Assembly: GCA_028280025.1 (NCBI GenBank) | Contig: JANQMO010000021.1 | Span: 1 to 28,955, forward strand | DNA: 28,955 nt | Direction: 5' to 3' | DNA from: Chlorobium sp. | Lineage (GTDB): Bacteria; Bacteroidota; Chlorobiia; Chlorobiales; Chlorobiaceae | In this document: one piece after another, positions 22,447 through 28,955 of the stretch | How the letters are laid out: the number at the start of each line of letters is the position of its first letter | Position numbering within the stretch: the stretch's first letter is position 1 | Position numbers and translations under genes: made by a program | The notes under the pieces: model-generated | Database searches by the model: none | The model's input: the letters and a program-made list of their open reading frames with translations, nothing else | What the model was told of the DNA's origin: nothing

Positions 22447-23218
22447 GGCAGGACTCGCTCAAGCGCTCCAGTTCGCGGCTCAATTCAAACTCGTTACTCA
22501 CCATGATAAAAGAATCCGGCAGTTCGGGACGCCTGACGACAACCACGCCGATCCCGCAATCGGCGGCAGCCCTGATCTTGACCGGTAAAAAACCTGATGC
22601 CCCACTCTCTTTGACCAGCAGGCAGTCAATACCGTAATCCACGATCAATCGGCGCTCTTCTTCCAGGCTGCCGGATGGATTCATCAGCAGAAGATCACCG
22701 GAGGGGAAACCCTCTTCATGTGCCAATCTGAGTGAGCGGTTCGAGGGTAGAATTCTAATTTTCATCTCATTTTCGCTCCAGTAGGGCTTCAGCACACCTA
22801 TCGTTTGTACACCGGTCGAAGCAAGAACGCATTGCGGTGAAAGCTGCCGCAACAGATCGACAGCATCTGAAAAACTGTCGGCATAGTGCACGGCTCCGGC
22901 TGCAAAAGCTTCGCCGGCAATATCATAGTCCCTTTCGAACCGTATCACCGGCAATGAAAGGCGTCGGCAAACAACATCAATGGTTTCGTGGAGCAGCGAC
23001 GCAAAAGGATGAGCCGCATCAATAACAGCAACCACGTTTTCCGTCCTGAGCCACAGTTCCATACCGCGTTCATCGAGAGGACCGGAACGGTATTGGCCAC
23101 ATTGCATTGGAAATGAACCGGTCTCCGTTTTTGTGGAATAGATATACCGCAACCCTTTTGTATCGAGATATGCGGCCACACGCTTTCCCTCGGTTGTCCC
23201 GCCGAAAACCACTATCAT
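22433..23218 (-). CDS. cbiJ: Cobalt-precorrin-6A reductase CbiJ
   Basis: CbiJ reduces cobalt-precorrin-6A with NAD(P)H. The 261-residue chain starts with IVVFGGTTEGKRVA (2-15), the nucleotide-binding loop of the CobK/CbiJ family. It has VIDAAHPFASLLHETIDVVC (65-84), the conserved substrate-pocket block, later VLASTGVQTIG, and near the end LLVKESGASGFLPVKIRAA with VVVVRRPE. It overlaps the CbiG-CbiF gene by ATGA upstream and cbiD downstream by 14 bp. Confidence 0.95.
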   Translation of the reverse strand: MIVVFGGTTEGKRVAAYLDTKGLRYIYSTKTETGSFPMQCGQYRSGPLDERGMELWLRTENVVAVIDAAHPFASLLHETIDVVCRRLSLPVIRFERDYDIAGEAFAAGAVHYADSFSDAVDLLRQLSPQCVLASTGVQTIGVLKPYWSENEMKIRILPSNRSLRLAHEEGFPSGDLLLMNPSGSLEEERRLIVDYGIDCLLVKESGASGFLPVKIRAAADCGIGVVVVRRPELPDSFIMVSNEFELSRELERLSESCHAEK

Positions 23219-25104
23219 TGCGCATCACCAACTTTCTTCTTCGAAGCAGGCCTGAATGCGTGTGACCAGGCCGGATCATAAAGCCTGGAGCGTTGTTGCC
23301 CAGCCTCCAAAGCATCACCGACAACAATCAGAACCGTACGTGTTTTCCCGCTTTCCCTGACCAGTGCCGAGAGTTGAGAAAGCGTGCCTCTCCGGATTTC
23401 CTCTTCATCCCAGGTCAGCCGGTAACAGACCGCCACCGGGGTTGATGGAGGATAGTGAGCTTGCAGTTCCCGCTGCACCTCTTCCGACCACTCAGCGCTC
23501 AAAAACAAACACATTGTAGCCCTGGAGCGAGCAAGTTCCCGAAGCGCTTCCTTTTCGGGAACCGGCGTTCTGCCGTTGTAGCGCGTCAGGATTATCGTCT
23601 GCACCTGTTCAGGGATGGTCAGCTGGGATTTGAGCCTTGCCGCAGCAGCCTGAAACGAGGATACCCCGGGAACAATACTGTACTCCATACCATTGGATTC
23701 GAACCAGTTCATCTGTTCCTGGATGGCACCGTATATGGATGGATCTCCTGTATGCAGCCTGACGACAAACCCGCCTTTACGGTAGAACTCGCCCATCAGC
23801 GAAAGCTGCTCTTCAAGAGCCATTGAAGCCGAGCTTCTCACCACCGCGCCGGGCTTGGCATACCGTGTCAGCTTTTCCGGCACGAGACTGCCCGCATACA
23901 GGATCAGATCAGCTGTTTCGAGGCAGTTTTTTCCCTTGACGGTAACCAGTTCCGGATCACCGGGACCGGCACCGACAATGGCAATCTTCCCTTTGCGAAC
24001 GGCATGTGCATCCACACTGAGCGCAAACGTATAGTTTCTGGGACCATCTGCACCAAAACCGGGGATAACGATCTTCTGCTTTTCAACCAGCCATCGGGCT
24101 TCGCCTGAAAGGAGAGCCGACGAGGATTCTGCAACACTGTGCACACCGACTTTCCGGTAGACGGTTTCAGAAGGATTCGGCACGTTTTCGACACCTTCGA
24201 GCTGCACCGCCGTGTATCCATAGAGCGGAATGGACAGCTTTTGTGAAGCGTAACGGAATGCCTTTTCCTTCGTTTTGAAATCCGCTGTTCCAAACGCCTT
24301 GAAGGAAAGAGGAGAAAATCCTTTGCTTTGTACAGCTTCGATAAATGAATTCAGGAAAGCTTCAGGATCGATATCCTTCTCGCTTCCAAGTCCTGCACAG
24401 AGTACCCCGGGACGATAGAAAAACGATGGGACCGGGGATGAGAGAATACGCGGTGTAACCGCAAGGAACAGCTTGTATGCTGAAAAATCGATGTCCCGTT
24501 CATTGTAGACAATCGTAACGAACGAGGGCCTGGTTCTTTCGAGATGACCGGTCAGTTCATCCCTGGTTTCAAGCAGCAGCACCGTCGGCTCATGGTTGAC
24601 GAACATCGACATGGCTCCGGCGCAAGTCTGCCCTGCAGTACCCGGATAAAACTCCATTCGCCAGCCTTTTTCACGCCCGAGAATATCGAGGCCCCATAAT
24701 CCCTGCACATCGCTCGATGTCGTGATAACAGGCACGGCTCCCGTCAAACGGCCAACGAGTTTGGCAAGTTCATTACCACCACCCACATGACCGGAAAGCA
24801 CCGGCTGGACAAATGCACCATTTTCATCGCAGTTAAGGACTGCCGGGTCAGAATATTTATCCCCGATAAAAGGGGCGATCGTTCGAACACATATGCCAAG
24901 CGATCCGACAAAAACAAACGCGTCATACTTCCCGAAATTTTCACCGATGAATTCAGAAACACCCTGTATACGGGTAGTGTCTTCGGTATCTCGGGAAGAA
25001 AAAACAGAAACCTTGTAACCGGCATCGGTTTCAAGACGGTTTTTGAGCCTGCGTACAAATGCAAGAGCGTTGTCTGAGAAAAAAATGACCGCAACAGTTT
25101 TCAT
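23215..25104 (-). CDS. cbiGF: Fused cobalt-precorrin-5A hydrolase CbiG and cobalt-precorrin-4 C11-methyltransferase CbiF
   Basis: One 629-residue chain performs two consecutive steps: C11 methylation (CbiF) and opening of the delta-lactone with loss of acetaldehyde (CbiG). CbiG occupies about 1-345 (VGSLGICVRTIAPFIGDK, LSGHVGGGNELA at 103-114, ITTSSDVQG). CbiF occupies about 372-600, with the SAM-fold motifs GAGPGDPELVTVKG (378-391), RLHTGDPSIYGA (449-460) and VPGVSSF (478-484). I start at the ATG at 25104, ten bases after the cbiET stop; the longer frame to 25137 begins with TTG inside cbiET. CbiG lies first although CbiF acts first. Confidence 0.95.
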   Translation of the reverse strand: MKTVAVIFFSDNALAFVRRLKNRLETDAGYKVSVFSSRDTEDTTRIQGVSEFIGENFGKYDAFVFVGSLGICVRTIAPFIGDKYSDPAVLNCDENGAFVQPVLSGHVGGGNELAKLVGRLTGAVPVITTSSDVQGLWGLDILGREKGWRMEFYPGTAGQTCAGAMSMFVNHEPTVLLLETRDELTGHLERTRPSFVTIVYNERDIDFSAYKLFLAVTPRILSSPVPSFFYRPGVLCAGLGSEKDIDPEAFLNSFIEAVQSKGFSPLSFKAFGTADFKTKEKAFRYASQKLSIPLYGYTAVQLEGVENVPNPSETVYRKVGVHSVAESSSALLSGEARWLVEKQKIVIPGFGADGPRNYTFALSVDAHAVRKGKIAIVGAGPGDPELVTVKGKNCLETADLILYAGSLVPEKLTRYAKPGAVVRSSASMALEEQLSLMGEFYRKGGFVVRLHTGDPSIYGAIQEQMNWFESNGMEYSIVPGVSSFQAAAARLKSQLTIPEQVQTIILTRYNGRTPVPEKEALRELARSRATMCLFLSAEWSEEVQRELQAHYPPSTPVAVCYRLTWDEEEIRRGTLSQLSALVRESGKTRTVLIVVGDALEAGQQRSRLYDPAWSHAFRPASKKKVGDAQ

Positions 25105-25114
25105 CGGACTCGTT

Positions 25115-26317
25115 TCATTGTTTGCATGCTGCAGCAACGGTTATGGAATTATGCTCATCGACGGCAATGGTGATATCGTCCAGCAGCCTGTAACCGAAGC
25201 CTTCAGCCAGGGCATGAAATTGCTCGAGACTTTTGTTTTGCACCGCGTTGATAGCGATCCGTCCGCCTCCGGCAAGCAATGGATCGATAGCGGCAAACAT
25301 TTCTCCAAGATGTCCTCCATGTCCGCCGATGAAAACCGCATCGACTTTTCCTTTCGGGTCGGTGTACTCCACGTGAGTCTGTTCAAGAAAGTCTCCCATG
25401 CTTATTCTTATACCCGGAGAACCATATTTCCTGCTGTTCTTATCAAAAAGCGCCCTGCACTCGACCCTTTTTTCAAAAGCGGTGACGGCCAATCGTGGAA
25501 ACCGCAATTTCGCTTCGATTGCAACTGATCCTGTACAGAAACCCACATCCCAGAAAGTACTCGCGTTACAAAGGTCAAGACGCGAAAGTGTTACGAGGCG
25601 AACCGGCATTTTCGTGATCATGTTCGGGCGGCCCGGAAGACCTTCGAAACCGGAATCAGAAATCCCGAAATACCGAACCGGTGATACGATTGCCTTCAGG
25701 ATAACACAATTCAGCTCATGGAATGTCCTGTCGCGTGTTTCTTCCAGACTGTATTTACCAACGCATTCGGCCCTGCCCCCGAGAGCCTCGCCGACAATGA
25801 CTGAATATCCTGAAAATCCATACTCCAGCATCCGCTTCGCTATAGCAGCCGGATTTTTTTTCCTGTCAGTCAGTATGCCTATCAGTTCAGAGCCTTCTAT
25901 AAAAGCTGTATCGAGCTCATCCCATTCCCTTCCTGTAAGCGAAGCATATCGCATCTCCTGATACGGCAGCCTGCAACGATGAGCCAGCATTTGAAGACTG
26001 TTAAACGCAGGGTAATAGATATACTCCGCATCGGGAAAAGCATGCTGCAATGTGGCTCCAAAACCGTAAAACAGAGGGTCTCCCGAAGTAAAGACAAGTA
26101 CCGGATCAGGTTCATCCCTGAATGAATCCAATACCTTTGCAATCGGCGGACCGATCGTTATCCACCGGCTGTCCTCCGGCAGCAGGTCCGCTACAAGCAT
26201 GCGATGACGCTGGCCCCCTGCAAATACCCTGTGGTTGCGCACGGCCTCGACGGCATCAGCCGCCAACCCAGGGTCCGGGTTATCTGACAACCCTATAACG
26301 GTAAACCTGTCAGACAT
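25115..26317 (-). CDS. cbiET: Fused cobalt-precorrin-7 C5-methyltransferase CbiE and C15-methyltransferase/decarboxylase CbiT
   Basis: This CobL-like fusion of 400 residues methylates C5 and C15 and decarboxylates the C12 acetate chain. The CbiE part (1 to about 210) has VIGLSDNP, a tetrapyrrole-methylase SGDPLFYG (78-85) and VGEALGGRAE. The CbiT part (about 211-400) is a Rossmann methyltransferase with SAM motif I WDVGFCTGSVAIEA (256-269); the usual GAGTGS is GFCTGS here. Further blocks are FEKRVECRALFDKN, DAVFIGGHGG and GGRIAINAV. It overlaps cbiHC by 8 bp. Confidence 0.95.
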   Translation of the reverse strand: MSDRFTVIGLSDNPDPGLAADAVEAVRNHRVFAGGQRHRMLVADLLPEDSRWITIGPPIAKVLDSFRDEPDPVLVFTSGDPLFYGFGATLQHAFPDAEYIYYPAFNSLQMLAHRCRLPYQEMRYASLTGREWDELDTAFIEGSELIGILTDRKKNPAAIAKRMLEYGFSGYSVIVGEALGGRAECVGKYSLEETRDRTFHELNCVILKAIVSPVRYFGISDSGFEGLPGRPNMITKMPVRLVTLSRLDLCNASTFWDVGFCTGSVAIEAKLRFPRLAVTAFEKRVECRALFDKNSRKYGSPGIRISMGDFLEQTHVEYTDPKGKVDAVFIGGHGGHLGEMFAAIDPLLAGGGRIAINAVQNKSLEQFHALAEGFGYRLLDDITIAVDEHNSITVAAACKQ

Positions 26318-27719
26318 CTCTACCCGGCATCATGGTTTTCGCATCATCAAGACTCAACGCGGCGTTGACAATAGTCGCCGCAAGAGCACTCCCTCCTTTC
26401 CTGCCTTCAATAATGACATGCGGTATCTTTCTGCCGGCAGCTTTCAGCCGGAGTTTGGCTTCAACAACGTTGACAAAGCCAACAGGAGTGCCAATGACGC
26501 CCATCGGCGAATATGAGCCCTTGTTCAGGAGATCGGAAATCTCGATAAGCGCTGTCGGCGCATTGCCGACGACATAGAGTGCATCCGGATGCTCCTCGAG
26601 AGCAAGCCGCATGCCTGCCTGCGTACGGGTTATTCCTTTCTCATGCGCCATATCCGGCACACGGGGATCACTGAGGTAACAGTGCAGCTCGATACCGTAC
26701 CTTTCAAGAGCCGCTTTTCGAATACCCGACCGAACCATGGTTACATCGGTAATGATCGTTGCATTTCCAGCCGTCAGTTTTTCATTGATCCTCTCTATGG
26801 CTTGCGGCGTCGTAAAAAAAAGATCTTCCAGCTCGACATCTGCAGTTGTATGAATTGCATGGAGCAGAGCCCATTTCATACCGGAAGGATAATCCTTCCG
26901 CTTCAATCTGGCATCGATGGCCTCAAAACTGCTTTTCATGATCGACTGTCCGATCCTGACAGATTTGTCGCGTCCTTCAGCCGCATAGTATCCTCTCGGA
27001 GTCACCATCGTGCTTCCTTCGGCATATGTCTGCATGTTCCCGATAAGCAGTACCGTGAACATATCGATGGATTCCGGATCGAAATCAGCAAGTGTCGACA
27101 CGTCTACGTTTTCTTCCTTCCGGTCTGCATGTCGAACGACAGCAACTGGCGTATCCGGTGAACGATATCTCAGAAAAAGCTCCCTGAGTCGATAAATCTG
27201 CCAGTACCGCCCTTTGCTTTTCGGATTGTAGACGGCAGTCACGAAATCCGCACCTGCAGCAGCCGTTATCCGTCGCTCGATCACCTCCCAGGGGGTCAGC
27301 AGATCCGAAAGAGAGATCACGCAAAAATCATGTCCGATCGGCGCACCGAGCTTCGCTGCGGCGGACTGAAACGCGCTGACTCCCGGAACAATATGAACTG
27401 CAACCTCGTCAAACTCCTTTTTATGCCGCATTTCGAAGATGAGGGGTGCCATACCGTAAATTCCTGCATCGCCGGAACTGACAACAACCACATCCATACC
27501 CTCAAGTGCAAGAATGAACGCTCGCTCTGCACGATCCCGTTCTTTTTTCATCGCACTGTCAATCAACAGAACGCTTGGTGGCACCATGTCCCTGATCAAG
27601 GTCATATAGTACCTGTAACCAACGACAGCATCGGCATCCCGGATTGCTGATAATGCACGAGGAGTAACCAGGTCACTCTTTCCCGGCCCCAAACCGACAA
27701 CCGTTATCTTTCCTGGCAT
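26310..27719 (-). CDS. cbiHC: Fused cobalt-precorrin-3 C17-methyltransferase CbiH and cobalt-precorrin-8 methylmutase CbiC
   Basis: This 469-residue fusion joins C17 methylation/ring contraction (CbiH, 1 to about 245) to the final C11-to-C12 methyl migration (CbiC, about 260-469). CbiH motifs are VVGLGPGKSDLVTP (7-20), SSGDAGIYGMAPL (81-93), PGVSAFQSAAAKLGAP (112-127) and TAVYNPKSKGR. CbiC has the expected histidine-containing block WALLHAIHTTADVE (283-296), TDVTMVRSGI, VGNAPTALIEI and GTPVGFVNVVEAK. The two steps are not consecutive in the pathway. The ATG at 27719 lies within the end of cbiL (16 bp overlap), with only a weak ribosome-binding site. Confidence 0.95.
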   Translation of the reverse strand: MPGKITVVGLGPGKSDLVTPRALSAIRDADAVVGYRYYMTLIRDMVPPSVLLIDSAMKKERDRAERAFILALEGMDVVVVSSGDAGIYGMAPLIFEMRHKKEFDEVAVHIVPGVSAFQSAAAKLGAPIGHDFCVISLSDLLTPWEVIERRITAAAGADFVTAVYNPKSKGRYWQIYRLRELFLRYRSPDTPVAVVRHADRKEENVDVSTLADFDPESIDMFTVLLIGNMQTYAEGSTMVTPRGYYAAEGRDKSVRIGQSIMKSSFEAIDARLKRKDYPSGMKWALLHAIHTTADVELEDLFFTTPQAIERINEKLTAGNATIITDVTMVRSGIRKAALERYGIELHCYLSDPRVPDMAHEKGITRTQAGMRLALEEHPDALYVVGNAPTALIEISDLLNKGSYSPMGVIGTPVGFVNVVEAKLRLKAAGRKIPHVIIEGRKGGSALAATIVNAALSLDDAKTMMPGRDV

Positions 27720-28438
27720 GTGTCTGATGGAGATAGATCTTTCCTGAAGAGAATGATCAGTGAAAAATATGGTATCGACCTCGATCTGAGATCTGCGAGG
27801 TCACGGCTGACAAACTCACGAGAGGTGCCAAGATGCTCGGCATATACAAAAACAGCACCTCTTTTCTCAAGATATGTGTAGAGTTCATCCCGTATCATGG
27901 ACAGCTTCATGACGACAACCGTCTCATACCGTTCAAGGTATCCGTCAAGCTCATCCGCATTGTCAAGATCGGGAAGAACGATCATCCTGTCGGACCGGAG
28001 AGTCAACGATACTCCAGCCCGCGCACCCGCTGCGATAAAGGCCGGAACACCGGCGATCATCTCAAGAGACACCGACGAAGCATCTATTCTTTCAAGCAAA
28101 TGGCCGAATGTACTGTAAAACCCTGCATCACCCAGACAGACAAAAGCAACCCGCAAACCGCTTTTCACATCACGAAGAACAGAGCTTGCTGTTGCATCGT
28201 AGACACAGGCAGTGTCATCCCGCGGCATCTTCATTGCAACAAGCATGCTTTTCAGCTTTGATTCGGGAATGTCCAGAGCCTGTAAAATCTCGAGCGCCAG
28301 ACTATTGACTTCACCTGCAGCAGTTATTGTTCCCGGGTAATAGATCACATCAGCCTGATCAAGCACCTTCAACGCCTTGACCGTGACCAGGTCAGGATCC
28401 CCGGGACCCAATGATACACCATATATTTCCGCGCTCAC
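27704..28438 (-). CDS. cbiL: Cobalt-precorrin-2 C20-methyltransferase CbiL
   Basis: CbiL methylates C20 of cobalt-precorrin-2 with SAM. It is the first gene of unit A and its enzyme acts immediately after the chelatase. In 244 residues it shows the class III methylase motifs GVSLGPGDPDLVTVKA (7-22), IYYPGTI, VAFVCLGDAGFYSTFGHL and IAGVPAFIAAGARAG. It starts at GTG (28436-28438), with AGGAG (28447-28451) eight bases upstream. A strong 26-nt hairpin (28457-28482) lies right before that site, and the riboswitch is about 300 nt upstream. It is slightly longer than Salmonella CbiL (237 residues). Confidence 0.95.
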   Translation of the reverse strand: MSAEIYGVSLGPGDPDLVTVKALKVLDQADVIYYPGTITAAGEVNSLALEILQALDIPESKLKSMLVAMKMPRDDTACVYDATASSVLRDVKSGLRVAFVCLGDAGFYSTFGHLLERIDASSVSLEMIAGVPAFIAAGARAGVSLTLRSDRMIVLPDLDNADELDGYLERYETVVVMKLSMIRDELYTYLEKRGAVFVYAEHLGTSREFVSRDLADLRSRSIPYFSLIILFRKDLSPSDTCQER

Positions 28439-28456
28439 TCTTGTTTCTCCTAAACT

Positions 28457-28482
28457 GAGCGTCCCGACTTGTCGGGATGCTC
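28457..28482 (-). repeat. Near-perfect 26-nt hairpin before the cbiL ribosome-binding site
   Basis: GAGCGTCCCGAC and GTCGGGATGCTC form a 12-pair stem with a single wobble or mismatch and a TT loop. It sits five bases upstream of the AGGAG site of cbiL. No T-run follows. The sequence GTCCCGACTTGTCGGGA has the look of a dispersed extragenic palindrome. It may simply be such an insertion, or it may stabilise or regulate the mRNA. Confidence 0.55.
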
Positions 28483-28735
28483 CATTATAGTAAGCATATT
28501 AAAAACTATCTGTTATGCTGTGTTTGTAAAAGGATTATCCATCACCTGTCGGGTGTGTGTGAAAATTGATAGAGATCCGCCTTGAGAACAAAAAGGCATA
28601 ACGTCATTTCCGACAAGGGAACAAGCGCAATCATCTCATATGAAACATGACAGAGATTGATTCGAAAAAGAGAAATTCATATCTGGTCACATTGCCTGAA
28701 GACCATAACCCGTAGTCTTTTCTGTCAAGCAATTG
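28483..28735 (-). other. Leader between riboswitch and cbiL
   Basis: This holds the CGGG-loop hairpin at 28699-28719 and otherwise no called gene. On the minus strand a 21-codon frame begins MTLCLFVLKADLYQFSH, without a ribosome-binding site; I do not call it. No intrinsic terminator with a T-run is visible. Confidence 0.45.
28699..28719 (-). promoter_or_regulatory. Riboswitch expression-platform hairpin, CGGG loop (unit A)
   Basis: On the minus strand AAGACTA and TGGTCTT pair around the loop CGGGTTA. The loop is complementary to CCCG of CTGTGCCCGC in the adjacent aptamer. It is homologous to the hairpin at 19053-19072, including the flanking TGCCTGA (plus strand). It probably acts as L13 of the cobalamin riboswitch. 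Confidence 0.55.
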
Positions 28736-28949
28736 ATAACTGGCAGGTCTCCTGACTATCACGGCACACTTCTGCTGAAATCCTTCCCGCATCTTCCGGG
28801 CGGAATGATTGCAGTGGGTTTCAGCAACTGTTACATCCTGCTCATGGGGCCATGGGCAGCATCAACAGTAACCGTCTTACAGTTGCGGGCACAGTGTACG
28901 ATTTTCACGCACTTCCCTATTCTCCGGCTTTTAAACCGGCACCAGTTAT
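28736..28949 (-). promoter_or_regulatory. Cobalamin riboswitch of the corrin-ring operon
   Basis: P1 is ATAACTGG (28949-28942) with CCAGTTAT (28743-28736). The aptamer contains GCCGGAGAATAGGGAAGTGC, CTGTGCCCGCAACTGT, a core with CCCACTGCAATC, and the B12 box AGTCAGGAGACCTGCC. It is closely similar to the btuB riboswitch. It heads unit A and should shut off the ring genes when adenosylcobalamin is abundant. Its promoter lies outside the window. Confidence 0.95.
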
Positions 28950-28955
28950 GAAAGA

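Noticed and set aside
28733..28951. Plus-strand frame of 72 codons
   Set aside because: It is antisense to the riboswitch of the corrin-ring operon.

Overview
The window reads as a chromosomal segment from a green sulfur bacterium (Chlorobiaceae, Chlorobium/Prosthecochloris-like). I infer this from family resemblance: the fused cobinamide-pathway genes, the pair of CbiK chelatases, CbiZ, and a TonB-dependent B12 receptor. No rRNA or other taxonomic marker is present, so the genus is not settled. All real genes lie on the minus strand, so transcription runs from high to low coordinates.

Region 1 (about 28955 to 6174) is a near-complete anaerobic (early cobalt insertion) cobalamin locus in three transcription units, each headed by a cobalamin riboswitch. 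Unit A (riboswitch 28736-28949) encodes the corrin-ring pathway: cbiL, a cbiH-cbiC fusion, a cbiE-cbiT fusion, a cbiG-cbiF fusion, cbiJ, cbiD, cytoplasmic cbiK and a secreted cbiK. Unit B (riboswitch 19090-19306) encodes the outer-membrane receptor BtuB and a two-cluster ferredoxin. Unit C (riboswitch 16262-16445, with a visible promoter) encodes uptake, salvage and early/late steps: btuF, btuC, btuD, a second btuF, cbiZ, a two-lobed nitrilase-like amidohydrolase, SUMT (cobA), PduO-type adenosyltransferase and cbiA. Together the locus imports corrinoids, strips their nucleotide loop (CbiZ), and builds cobyrinic acid a,c-diamide from uroporphyrinogen III. Late genes (cbiP, cbiB, cobU, cobS, cobT) and a recognisable precorrin-2 dehydrogenase are not in the window.

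Region 2 (about 6160 to 1) is AT-richer accessory DNA. It holds a 3'-terminal fragment of a RAYT/Y1 transposase abutting cbiA, a one-polypeptide restriction-modification enzyme (XamI-like nuclease plus N6-adenine methyltransferase), three small membrane-protein genes, a broken DUF4143 ATPase fragment, and two attC-like sites that suggest integron-type cassettes. Three copies of a 200-300 bp repeat sit directly upstream of three unrelated genes. Each copy carries a promoter -10 box, a 26-nt hairpin and, in two copies, a Shine-Dalgarno site, so the repeat looks like a portable expression leader.

The most interesting points are the portable leader with an overlapping mini-ORF at the restriction-modification gene, the attC-like sites, the nitrilase-like protein beside CbiZ, the Shine-Dalgarno-sequestering hairpin and mini-cistron before the ferredoxin, and the shared CGGG-loop hairpin after all three riboswitches.
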